From positions 248,001-312,000 of the forward strand of contig CAVSND010000009.1 in NCBI GenBank assembly GCA_963729215.1: a DNA stretch of 64,000 nucleotides, given 5' to 3'. This document shows, in pieces, positions 6,797 to 15,053 of this stretch. The notes below the pieces were generated by a model. It was not told the origin of the DNA. It was given only the letters and a program-made list of their open reading frames with translations, and did not search any database. A program made the translations under genes and the position numbers. This DNA comes from CAVQJU01 sp963729215 (lineage in GTDB: Bacteria > Acidobacteriota > Vicinamibacteria > Vicinamibacterales > CAVVIG01). Position 1 is the stretch's first letter; each line of letters starts with the position of its first letter.

Positions 6797-7177
6797 GTGG
6801 GACTCAGAGACACGTATGCGTACGCTATTTCGACGGCCAAGGGTAAGTTTCAGGGCAACGCGGAGGAGCGTGACGGCAAGCTGCATTTCAAGGGCACGGT
6901 GGCCACCGAGGCGCAGAAGAACGAGATCTGGACCGCGATCAAGACGATTCCCACCTGGCAGAAAGACATCGTCGCGGACATCCAGGTGACCGGCGGGCCC
7001 GCCGCGGCGCCGGCCACGGCCAAAACGTATACCGTGCAAGCGGGCGACACGCTCGGTCACATCGCCAAGGAGCATCTTGGCAGCGCGGGCGCGTATATGA
7101 AGATCTTCGAGTTGAACAAGGATCAACTGACGGATCCCGACAAGATCAAGCCCGGGCAGGTGCTGCGCCTGCCGTAG
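6797..7177 (+). CDS. BON-LysM peptidoglycan-associated protein (YgaU/Kbp-like), 126 aa
   Basis: The GTG start at 6797 is decided by an almost ideal ribosome-binding site, GGGAGGTGA. Residues ~1-66 form a BON domain (KLHFKGTVATEAQKNEIW). Residues ~76-125 form a LysM domain (TYTVQAGDTLGHIAKEHLG ... IKPGQVLRLP). Order and size match E. coli YgaU (Kbp), a potassium-binding cytoplasmic or periplasmic protein. No signal peptide is seen. LysM would bind N-acetylglucosamine polymers. A 7-bp inverted repeat precedes it. Confidence 0.88.
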   Translation: MGLRDTYAYAISTAKGKFQGNAEERDGKLHFKGTVATEAQKNEIWTAIKTIPTWQKDIVADIQVTGGPAAAPATAKTYTVQAGDTLGHIAKEHLGSAGAYMKIFELNKDQLTDPDKIKPGQVLRLP

Positions 7178-7199
7178 CTTCGTGTAGTCTTACGTCGGC

Positions 7200-8633
7200 A
7201 TGCCCCCGGCGTTCCGAGGCGCGCGCGCGCTCCCGCTGTTCGCCGGGCCGCTTCTTTTCTGCGCCCTCGCGTGGGCGCCGATCGCCAGCCCGCCGTACGC
7301 CGTGCGGTGCGGCCTCGGGCTCCTCCTCTGGATGGGGGTGTGGTGGCTCGCGCGCCCCGTCCACCTCGCCGTTACCGGACTGCTTCCGCTGGCGCTCGCC
7401 TCCGTCTTCGGCTTCGTGCGCATGGGCGACATCCTGCCCTGGTACGCCGACGAACTGATCATCCTGCTGTTTGGCGCGAACATCCTCACGACGGCGTGGC
7501 AGCGATGGGGCCTCGATCGTCGCATCGCGCTTCTCTCCCTCGCGGCGTTCGGCCCCGGCTCACGCCGGCAGCTCATCGCCTGGTTTCTTGTCAGCACGGC
7601 CTTTGCGACCCTCCTTCCCCGCGTCGTGGTCGCAGCGACCATGATCCCCATCGTCGTCGCGATGCTGCGATTCGTGGGTGTCGAGGATTTGTGGAACAGC
7701 AAGCTGGGCACGTCACTCGTGCTCGCCGTCGCGTGGGGATCCAGCCTGGGCGGTTTTCTGACGCCGCTCGGCGGCGCGCCGAACCTGCTCGCAATGAAGT
7801 TCGTGCAGGATATGGTGACCCACCACGAGTTCCTGTTCACGACATGGGTGACGCGTCTCACGCCGCTGACGATCGGCGTCGTGCTGGCCTCGGCAGTCTA
7901 TATTGCGGGCGTGTTCAAGTCCGACATGGCAGAAAACGATCGGCCACGCGCCTACTTTCTCGATGAGCTCAGAGGACTGGGACCGATGACCGGGGCGGAG
8001 CGCGTGTCGCTTCTGCTCTTCGTGTCCGCCACCGTGCTTGCGTTCATGCGGGGCACGTACAGCCAGCTGTTGCCGGCGCTGACACCTGCGTACGCCTTTC
8101 TCGCGCTGGGCCTCGTGGCCCTTGCGGTGCGCACACACGACGAACCGCTGCTCACCTGGGAATTCGCGCAAAACAAGATGATGTGGGGGCTCTTCTGCGT
8201 GTTCGCCGGCGGCAACGCGCTGGGCGCCGTGCTCAATACGACTGGCGCTGCCCAGTTCCTGGCCGGCCCGATCGTGCCTTACGCGTCACGCGGGCCGCTG
8301 GTGGCTACCCTCGTGTTTGCCGGCCTCACCATGGTCCTCGCGCAAATCGTGAGCAACGTGGCCACGGTCGCGGTCATGGTGCCGATCTGCGTGAGGGTCT
8401 TCCAGGCGGCCGGGATCAATCCGATTCCGTACATTTACGTGATCATCGCGGCCAGCCATTGCGGCTTCATGCTACCTTCTTCCGCCGGCAGTTCGGCCGT
8501 GGCAGCCGGATATGGCATCAACCTCCGGACGATGTTCGTCGCGGGATTCGGCGCGGCCTGCGTCTGCCTGGCAGTGATCGTTGCGATCAGCGTGTTGTCG
8601 ATTTACTACTGGCCCGGATTCGCCACAGCCTGA
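7200..8633 (+). CDS. DASS/SLC13-family sodium:anion symporter, 477 aa
   Basis: A polytopic membrane protein with about 11-12 hydrophobic segments. The motif SLGGFLTPLGGAPNLLAMKF near residue 185 is a variant of the DASS family motif for sodium and substrate binding, and a second half repeat ends with HCGFMLPSSAGSSAVAAGYG. Substrates of the family are dicarboxylates, sulfate or related anions; specificity cannot be read here. The start ATG lacks a clear Shine-Dalgarno sequence. The gene ends 10 nt before a propeller gene, suggesting an operon. Confidence 0.85.
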   Translation: MPPAFRGARALPLFAGPLLFCALAWAPIASPPYAVRCGLGLLLWMGVWWLARPVHLAVTGLLPLALASVFGFVRMGDILPWYADELIILLFGANILTTAWQRWGLDRRIALLSLAAFGPGSRRQLIAWFLVSTAFATLLPRVVVAATMIPIVVAMLRFVGVEDLWNSKLGTSLVLAVAWGSSLGGFLTPLGGAPNLLAMKFVQDMVTHHEFLFTTWVTRLTPLTIGVVLASAVYIAGVFKSDMAENDRPRAYFLDELRGLGPMTGAERVSLLLFVSATVLAFMRGTYSQLLPALTPAYAFLALGLVALAVRTHDEPLLTWEFAQNKMMWGLFCVFAGGNALGAVLNTTGAAQFLAGPIVPYASRGPLVATLVFAGLTMVLAQIVSNVATVAVMVPICVRVFQAAGINPIPYIYVIIAASHCGFMLPSSAGSSAVAAGYGINLRTMFVAGFGAACVCLAVIVAISVLSIYYWPGFATA

Positions 8634-8643
8634 GGACCGATCC

Positions 8644-9615
8644 ATGCGCGCATTCATCCTGCTGGGCATGCTCACTGCCGCCGTCGCGGTGACGGCGGAC
8701 ACGGTTCCCGCCTATCACGCCGTCGCCGGCTGGCCGACGCTTCCTGCCGGCCGGGACAAGATTGGCAACATGCACGGCGACGTCGCCGTGAGTGCCCGCG
8801 GCGAGGTGTACCTCAGCGTGCAGGATCCGGACGCGGGGCTTCAGGTCTTCGCGGCGGACGGGACGTTCCTGCGCGCCGTTCCAAACGCGCCCAGCGACTT
8901 CCACGGCTTCATCATTCATCGCGAAGCCGACGGCGAGTACCTGTACGGTGTCCGGCTCCGCGAGCAGACGGTCGTCAAGATGACGCTCGAGGGCAAGGTC
9001 GTCCTGACGATTCCCTCGTCCGCGTTTCCCGAATCGCTCAAGGTTCGCAACGCCCGCAGCGGGCAGCTGGCGCTTGCGCTGACCGATGTCGTCGTGGGCC
9101 CCGGCGGGGACCTGTATGTGTCCGACGGCTACGCGAGCGACGTCATTCACCGGTTCGACAGAACCGGCAAGTACCTCACGTCGTTTGGCGGCAAGAAGGA
9201 GCCGTACGGCTTCAGCACCTTGCACAAGCTGGCCATCGATACGCGATTTCAGCCCGCACGGCTCATCGCCTGCGACCGCGCGAACAATCGCGTCGTCCAC
9301 CTCTCGCTCGACGGCGAGTTTCTCGGCGTCGTGGCAAAGGATCTGCTCCTCCCTGCCGCGATCGTCATCTACCAGGACTACGCGATCGTTGGGGAGCTGC
9401 GAGGGAGGGTCACGGTGCTCGACAAGTCCGGCGCCGCCGTCCGGCAGATCGGAATGAACACTGATGCGGGCGTCGGCGGCAACCAGATTCCGCCCGAGCT
9501 CTGGCGCCTCGGCACCTTCGGCGCCCCTCACGGGGTGGCTGTCAACGAGCACGGCGACCTGTTCGTGTCCGAGTTCAACGCGTTCGGCCGCGTGCACCGG
9601 TTCAACCGGCAATAA
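8644..9615 (+). CDS. Secreted NHL-type six-bladed beta-propeller protein, 323 aa
   Basis: The signal peptide MRAFILLGMLTAAVAVTADT is followed by NHL-like repeats such as DVVVGPGGDLYVSDGYASDV, GVAVNEHGDLFVSEFN and KLAIDTRFQPARLIACDRAN. The fold resembles the propeller of peptidyl-alpha-hydroxyglycine amidating lyase, but catalytic residues cannot be assigned with confidence. It starts 10 nt after the anion symporter, with GAGG upstream, so the pair is probably co-transcribed. Likely periplasmic binding or lyase activity on an unknown substrate. Confidence 0.78.
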   Translation: MRAFILLGMLTAAVAVTADTVPAYHAVAGWPTLPAGRDKIGNMHGDVAVSARGEVYLSVQDPDAGLQVFAADGTFLRAVPNAPSDFHGFIIHREADGEYLYGVRLREQTVVKMTLEGKVVLTIPSSAFPESLKVRNARSGQLALALTDVVVGPGGDLYVSDGYASDVIHRFDRTGKYLTSFGGKKEPYGFSTLHKLAIDTRFQPARLIACDRANNRVVHLSLDGEFLGVVAKDLLLPAAIVIYQDYAIVGELRGRVTVLDKSGAAVRQIGMNTDAGVGGNQIPPELWRLGTFGAPHGVAVNEHGDLFVSEFNAFGRVHRFNRQ

Positions 9616-9651
9616 CGAACAATAACGGGGGCCAGTTTGCCGTCCGTCAGC

Positions 9652-9804
9652 ATGAAAGCCGGGAACCTCCTGGGCGGACTCGCGGTCGCGGTTCTTCTTT
9701 CCGCCCCTTTCATCGTGCCGTCTGTCGGCGGCATCGCCACGTGGAAGATCATCATGGGCGTGGCGGGACTCTCACTCTTCGTCCGGGCGGGCATGTCGCG
9801 CTGA
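9652..9804 (+). CDS. Small two-TM membrane protein, 50 aa
   Basis: A short frame from the ATG at 9652 encoding MKAGNLLGGLAVAVLLSAPF and then IATWKIIMGVAGLSLFVRAG, two likely membrane helices with a short connecting loop. An upstream in-frame TTG at 9638 with a GGGGG before it is an alternative start. It sits 36 nt after the propeller gene on the same strand and may be the third gene of that operon. Family unknown. Confidence 0.5.
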   Translation: MKAGNLLGGLAVAVLLSAPFIVPSVGGIATWKIIMGVAGLSLFVRAGMSR

Positions 9805-9816
9805 GACACCGGGAAA

Positions 9817-9837
9817 CGAGCCACGAGCCACGAGCCA
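9817..9837. repeat. CGAGCCA heptamer array (3 copies)
   Basis: Three perfect tandem CGAGCCA units, the reverse complement of the TGGCTCG heptamer at 14989 and 19446. It lies immediately upstream of the small cytochrome gene at 9845. Confidence 0.9.
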
Positions 9838-9844
9838 ACGAGTT

Positions 9845-10081
9845 ATGATCGAGTCGATGCGACACGCCGCCTGGCTCGTGCCGGCGCTTCTGGCGATCAT
9901 CTTTTTCGTTACCGCGCCTGCCACAGCGAAGCCGGAGTACACGAGGCGAACGTCCAAGGACTGTTCGTTCTGCCACATGCCGCCGGGATACAACCTCAAC
10001 GAAGCCGGCCAGTACTACAAGGAACACCAGCATTCACTCAAAGGGTACGTGCCACCTGGCAAGCCGAGGGCTGCTCAGTAG
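9845..10081 (+). CDS. Small secreted c-type cytochrome-like protein, 78 aa
   Basis: The signal peptide ends around ATAKPEY. The mature ~45 residues hold a single CSFCH haem-c attachment motif followed by MPPGYNLNEAGQYYKEH; a Met two residues after the motif might serve as an axial ligand. Translation could begin at 9845 (MIESMRH) or at the ATG at 9857. It is too short for a classical monohaem cytochrome c, so it may be a reduced haem-binding domain. Other CxxCH proteins occur at 10145 and 12759. Confidence 0.75.
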   Translation: MIESMRHAAWLVPALLAIIFFVTAPATAKPEYTRRTSKDCSFCHMPPGYNLNEAGQYYKEHQHSLKGYVPPGKPRAAQ

Positions 10082-10087
10082 TCAGTC

Positions 10088-10140
10088 GTAGCGTCCGCCT
10101 TCAGGCGGACGTTCGCCGGCCGGCTGAAGCCGGCCGCTAC
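10088..10140. repeat. Dispersed GC-rich intergenic element, family II, copy A (53 bp)
   Basis: Begins GTAGCGTCCGCC and ends GAAGCCGGCCGCTAC. Internal inverted repeats GTCCGCC/GGCGGAC and GCCGGC(C)GGCTGAAGCCGGC allow two stacked hairpins. A 55-bp relative in opposite orientation lies at 23301-23355. This copy fills the space between two convergent genes and could act as a bidirectional terminator. Confidence 0.8.
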
Positions 10141-10144
10141 GGGG

Positions 10145-10756
10145 CTACGGATCGGTGTAGTTTGGCTTGACGGTCCCGAGGCGCTTCGCCACCTCGAAGA
10201 GCGTGGGATAGAACTGCACGAACGTCCGCTCCACGGCGGTGTGTTTCGTGTGGCAGTCGATGCACCGGGCGACGGTGTCACCGGAGAGCGGCGGGACACC
10301 GGCATTCGGCGCGCCCGGCTGCCCAAAAGCGAAGAACGCCCATCCGTCCGGGAACCGGGAATCCTTCACTTCAGCTTCGACGCCGGTCATCGCGGCCTGG
10401 AACTTCCCCGGACGATCGGGCGACGCTTCCTTAGCCGCCTCGCGAAATTCGAGGACGAAGATCGTCTTGTCCGGCCACTTCCCGGTCTGCATGAATGCCC
10501 GGTACGACGAGGGATTGACGAAGACGTTGTCGAATCGCTGCGGCCCTGGCGGCGCGCCCGGGGGCGGATAATTCAGATCCAGGCTCGAGCTGAGAAACAC
10601 CCACTCGCGATAGTTCGCGGGACGAATCAGATTCGTCCCGTTGGAGTACTGCGGCCCGTCATCGACTCCCCCGCGCTGTGCGGCCGGCGCCGCCCGCCAG
10701 AAACCCACGCACGCGAACGCCGTGAGCGCGACCGCCGCGCTAGTTCTGCGCATCAT
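10145..10756 (-). CDS. Cytochrome P460-domain protein with CxxCH haem motif, 203 aa
   Basis: The signal peptide MMRRTSAAVALTAFACVGFW is followed by a P460-type core (NYREWVFLSSSLDLNY ... DKTIFVLEFREAAKE ... RFPDGWAFFAFG) and a C-terminal CIDCHTKH haem-binding motif. The family includes periplasmic cytochromes linked to hydroxylamine or other small-molecule redox chemistry, but most members are uncharacterised. Its start overlaps the end of the Abhydrolase_10 gene by 17 nt, so the two are translationally coupled. I could not identify the P460 lysine cross-link residue with certainty. Confidence 0.8.
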   Translation of the reverse strand: MMRRTSAAVALTAFACVGFWRAAPAAQRGGVDDGPQYSNGTNLIRPANYREWVFLSSSLDLNYPPPGAPPGPQRFDNVFVNPSSYRAFMQTGKWPDKTIFVLEFREAAKEASPDRPGKFQAAMTGVEAEVKDSRFPDGWAFFAFGQPGAPNAGVPPLSGDTVARCIDCHTKHTAVERTFVQFYPTLFEVAKRLGTVKPNYTDP

Positions 10757-12638
10757 GGGTCGCGAACTCCCAGTGGTCTGTGGCCCGCTTGACCACGCTC
10801 GGCACATCCGCCGCGAGCAGGTATCCTTCTTTGACCAGGGCGGCGGCGGATTTGTTGATGGCGTCGAGATATTGCTGCCTCGACGCGTACCGCTCCTCGA
10901 TCGACGGCCGCGGATCGTGGCGCGACTCGCGTTCCGCCTTCGTACGCGCCAGAGGGATATACGACCCCAGCAGCGGCACGAGCTGGCCGGTGCCGCCTGT
11001 CGCCGCACTTCGGAAATTCCAGCCCGTATACGTCGCGAGCGGGACCGCGACTTCGGGAAGCCTGATTCCCGATACCTCGTTGCCGTCAGCATCCACCTGC
11101 GGGACGAGCAGCGGCAGCGGCGCGCCCTCGCCGGCGCCGCCGGGCACGAACGGGTTGCCCGCGCGCGAACCCGCCGTCAACGTCTTCGGCGTCTGGACGC
11201 CGGGAATCGCGGGGAACGCCACGTCAGCGGCCTTGACCAGCGTGTTATCCGACAGGCGCGGAATGCGGCTGGGCGGCGGGGCCGCGCCCTCTCTCACCCA
11301 TTTGTCCATGGCGACGAACAGCGCCCGCATGTTCCACCAGTAATCGGTCGGGTTGCCCTTCTGCTGTCCCGCGCCGGCCGCGGGCGGAAACGCGCCCGGA
11401 CCATGCTGGTTGCCCGCGAAGAAATACGCGCGAACATTGGCCGGAAGGTTCAGGTCCGTCGTGCCGTCGGCCGTGGTGTGGACAAGCGCCGCGGTGCGTC
11501 CGCCGCCCCAGTACTCGACGCCGGTGTTCGTGTAGAAGATCTTCGGCAGGTTGGCACGCGCGCGATCGTTGTCGAGGAGCCCGTCCGTCACGCCGCTGGC
11601 GGCGTCCTTTTGAGCGCGGTCCGCAAACGGAAACAGCGTCGCATCGTACTGGCCCAGGCCCGTCGGCGTGGCCCATCGCCGGTTGAGATCGAGTTGAGAC
11701 GCGCCGGCAATGTGCACCATCATGCCGTCGAAGACCTGACGCTGCTTTTCGTCCGTGTTGAAGCCTTCGTAGAGGTAGTCGCGCAGGAACCGGCCGCTCT
11801 GTGACACGCCCAGCGCGTACACATACTTCACGGGCGCAAGCGTCTCCGGCGCGTTCTTCAGCCAGCTGGCCGCGTCGCGTACGGCCGCGAGCCCCAGCCC
11901 GCTGATCGGCGGATTGGCCGCACGATAGGCGATCTCATAGTTGCGTCCCGGCTCGAACCCGCCCGTCAGGGTCACCACGTTGCCGGCCAGCTTCCACTTG
12001 CCGCGCGGCACCGCTTCACCGGATCGATCCGACATCCGGTCGCGCACCGTCAGCACGCTGTCCGATCCGTTCGCGTCCACCGGCGGATAGGCGGCAAGGT
12101 CGCCAACCGTATACGAGGCATCCCGATTGTTCGGCGTGAACGTCGCCCGGACGATGCCCGTAATCGGCTTGCCGTTGTCGGTCGCCACGGGCACGTCGAT
12201 CCGGATCGCACCGTTTCGAACCGGGACGTCGAATTCCCAACCGACAGCCATCACCGTGATCCCCATCTTCCGCAACAACCCATCGTCGGCCGTGTCCCCC
12301 GGCCGTGCCGATCGGTTGAGCCGCAGCGCCGTCGTGCCGCCGCGATTGACGACGTCGATGAGGGCGGCGCCGTTGCCGCCCGAGACGGGCCGCTGCAGGG
12401 CAAAGTCCGCGACGAACTCGACGAGGCCCTGAGCGTTTCTCGGCGCCTTGTCGATGTCCGCGATAACCGCGTTGCGGGGGTTTTTGGGATCGACCGCGAA
12501 GTGAAGGCGGCCCACCACCTGTTCGTACCCGGACCCCGCGTCCGTTCGCGAGGCCACGTCTACCTTGATGACTTCGGCGCTCGCGGGCGCCGAGAGGACC
12601 GTCAGCGGCAGCAACCAGGCGCAAATCGAGTATTTCAT
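10740..12638 (-). CDS. Secreted alpha/beta hydrolase (Abhydrolase_10 type), 632 aa
   Basis: Signal peptide MKYSICAWLLPLTVLSAPAS, then a large two-part protein. The nucleophile elbow is GVSQSGRFLRDYLYEGFN (G-x-S-x-G, near residue 280), followed by LDLNRRWATPTGLGQYD and a late HGPGAFPP that may carry the catalytic histidine. Length and motifs fit the alpha/beta-hydrolase domain family PF20091. Likely an esterase or related hydrolase in the periplasm; substrate unknown. Downstream and overlapping lies the P460 cytochrome gene. Confidence 0.85.
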   Translation of the reverse strand: MKYSICAWLLPLTVLSAPASAEVIKVDVASRTDAGSGYEQVVGRLHFAVDPKNPRNAVIADIDKAPRNAQGLVEFVADFALQRPVSGGNGAALIDVVNRGGTTALRLNRSARPGDTADDGLLRKMGITVMAVGWEFDVPVRNGAIRIDVPVATDNGKPITGIVRATFTPNNRDASYTVGDLAAYPPVDANGSDSVLTVRDRMSDRSGEAVPRGKWKLAGNVVTLTGGFEPGRNYEIAYRAANPPISGLGLAAVRDAASWLKNAPETLAPVKYVYALGVSQSGRFLRDYLYEGFNTDEKQRQVFDGMMVHIAGASQLDLNRRWATPTGLGQYDATLFPFADRAQKDAASGVTDGLLDNDRARANLPKIFYTNTGVEYWGGGRTAALVHTTADGTTDLNLPANVRAYFFAGNQHGPGAFPPAAGAGQQKGNPTDYWWNMRALFVAMDKWVREGAAPPPSRIPRLSDNTLVKAADVAFPAIPGVQTPKTLTAGSRAGNPFVPGGAGEGAPLPLLVPQVDADGNEVSGIRLPEVAVPLATYTGWNFRSAATGGTGQLVPLLGSYIPLARTKAERESRHDPRPSIEERYASRQQYLDAINKSAAALVKEGYLLAADVPSVVKRATDHWEFATHDAQN

Positions 12639-12744
12639 GCGCCGATTCTACAGCCGTTTCGAGGGCCGCGTGGCGCCAGGGCATCGCCGGCCTTCAAACC
12701 GACCGCGGCCTGCCGCCTGTGACTACGGCCGGATGGGGCAGAGC

Positions 12745-12750
12745 TATAAT
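12745..12750 (+). promoter_or_regulatory. TATAAT box 8 nt before a start codon (leaderless-type promoter)
   Basis: A perfect TATAAT lies 8 nt upstream of the ATG at 12759, so transcription would begin at or next to the start codon. No good TTGACA is seen at 16-18 bp upstream, and no Shine-Dalgarno sequence is present. Confidence 0.5.
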
Positions 12751-12758
12751 CTGGCGCC

Positions 12759-14982
12759 ATGAACATGAAGAAGACGATATTGATCGCCCTCGTCGCGGCC
12801 TGCGCCCTCGATTCCGGGAGTTCGCTGCTCGCGCAGCGCGCCGCCCCGCAGGGCTTCATTGGCGGCGTCGTTCGCAGCAGCAACGGGCCCGAGGCTGGCG
12901 TGTGGGTCATCGCCGAGACGAAGGACCTCCCCACGAACTTCATCAAGATCGTCGTCACCGATGACCAGGGACGCTTCATGGTGCCCGAGCTGCCGACCGC
13001 GACCTACCGGGTCTTCGTCCGCGGATACGGCCTCGTCGATTCGACGCCGGTCGAGTTAAAACCCGCCGGCGCGACCGATGTCACGCTGAATGCGACGCTC
13101 GCCAAAACGCCGCAGGAAGCCGCGAAGGTGTATCCGGGCAATTACTGGCTGTCGCTGCTGGAACCGCCGGCGGCGAGCGCCTTCCCCGGTACCGGCGCCG
13201 CGGGCAACGGCATCGGGACGGCAATGAAGACGCAGAACCACTACATCAACTCGCTCAAGTCCGACTGCAACTTCTGCCATCAGCTCGGCAACGAAGAGAC
13301 GCGTACGGTCGATCACGTCCTCAAAGCGAAGCCAGAACTCAAGACGCACGAAGAAGCGTGGGAATGGCGGCTCGGCACGGGCGTCCGCGGCACGTCGATG
13401 TACAGCGTGCTCAACAACCAGGGCAAGGCCCTGCTGAAGACGTACGCCGGCTGGACCGAACGCATCGCGAAGGGCGACGTACCGCCGGCCCCGCCGCGTC
13501 CCAAAGGCATCGAACGCAACATCGTCGTCACGTTGTGGGATGTGGGCGACGACCACTCGTTCATGCACGACGAAATCTCGACGGACAAGAATCGCCCGAC
13601 CGTGAACGCCGGCGGAAACGTCTACGCCGTGTCGGCTGGTCACGGCCAGCTGGTCGTGCTCGATCCGAACGAAAACAAAACCTTCGCTCTCGACATCCCG
13701 ACGAGGGAGGCGAAAGAAAAAGTCCCGTCGAGGTTCCCGGCGCCGACCCGCCCGTCGCTCCACTGGGGCAACGAGCATCTCTGGGCGAACCCGCCGTACG
13801 ATCCCGCCGACCCCCACAACCCGATGCTCGACAGCAAGGGGCGCGTGTGGATGACGTCGAAGATTCGGAGCAATCAGGATCCGTCGTGGTGCAGCAGCGC
13901 CACGAACAAGTTCGCCGAATGGTTCCCGCTGCAGAGCAGCGGGCGGCAGGCGTCGTACTACGACCCGAAAACCAAGCAGTTCACGCTGATCGACACGTGT
14001 TACTCCACGCACCATCTGCAATTCGACAACGATCCGGACGAGACCGGTGTACTTCAACGAGCTCGTCGGACCGATGTTCGGGTGGATCGACACCAAGGTG
14101 TACGAGCAGACCAAGGACGAGCAGAAAGCCAACGGCTGGTGCGGCCAGGTTCTGGACACCAACGGCGATGGCCGGATCACCCGGCCATGGAACGTCGCGG
14201 ATGCCAGCGGCTCCGCGTTGTACCAGGGAGACACCGCGGCCGGCGGCGGCGGAGGCCGGCGGGGAGCGGCGGCGCCCTTCGACGCGAAGCTCGACACGAT
14301 GGTCGCCTACAGCCTCTACGCCGTGATTCCGAGCCCGGTGGACGACACGATCTGGGGCGTCAGCGAGCAGTATCCCGGCTTCCTGGTTCGGCTGCAGCGC
14401 GGCAGCAATCCGCCGTCATCGTGCAAGGCGCAGATCTTCAAAGTGCCGGAGCCGGGTTTCGATCCGCGGGGCGTGGACGTGGACAGCCACGGCGTCGTGT
14501 GGACGGCGCTCGCCGCCAGCAGCCACCTCGCGAGCTTCGATGTTCGTAAATGCAAGGACCTGAACGGCCCCGCGAAGATCGACGGCACCCAGTGCCGCGA
14601 AGGCTGGACGCTCTACCAGACCACCGGCCCGAAGCTGAAGGGCACGGATATCCCCGCCGACTTCCACTATTACAACTGGGTGGATCAGCACAACATCTCG
14701 GGGCTTGGCGCCGACACGCCGTTCGCCACGGGATCAAACTCTGACGCACTGCTGGCGTTGAATCCGCAGACCAGGGAGTGGACGACGCTCCGCGTGCCGT
14801 ATCCGCTCGGCTTCTACTCGCGCGGCATGGATGGGCGCATCGATGATGCGAATGCCGGCTGGAAAGGACGCGCGCTCTACGCGAACTACGGCACGCACTT
14901 CGTGTGGCACATCGAAGGCGGGAAGGGCACCAAGGGCAAGGTCGTCAAGTTCCAGATCCGGCCCAATCCGCTCGCGCGATAA
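12759..14982 (+). CDS. Secreted protein: carboxypeptidase-regulatory-like domain, CxxCH motif, streptogramin-lyase-like propeller (one frame break)
   Basis: Signal peptide, then a Cna-B-like regulatory domain (GFIGGVVRSSNGPEAGVWV ... DDQGRFMVPELPTATYRVFV), a CNFCHQLGN haem-c motif near residue 173, and a C-terminal propeller with Vgb-like blades (DVDSHGVVWTALAASSHLAS). The frame slips once near 14046: upstream ends FDNDPDET, downstream resumes YFNELVGPMFGWIDTK. Restored length is about 740 aa. I associate this architecture with Acidobacteriota; the reaction is unknown. It is transcribed divergently from the Abhydrolase_10 gene, from a TATAAT 8 nt before the ATG. Confidence 0.8.
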
Positions 14983-14988
14983 AACTCG

Positions 14989-15009
14989 TGGCTCGTGGCT
15001 CGTGGCTCG
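14989..15009. repeat. TGGCTCG heptamer array (3 copies)
   Basis: Three tandem TGGCTCG units directly after the propeller gene's stop codon; the following 40 bp contain degenerate GAGCCCCGAGCGACGAG relatives. Same unit as at 9817 (reverse complement) and 19446. Confidence 0.9.
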
Positions 15010-15053
15010 GGGTCCTGATTGCCTTGCCGAGCCCCGAGCGACGAGTCACGACT

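Noticed and set aside
10641..11804. 387-codon plus-strand frame over Abhydrolase_10
   Set aside because: Composition typical of antisense to GC-rich coding; no motifs.
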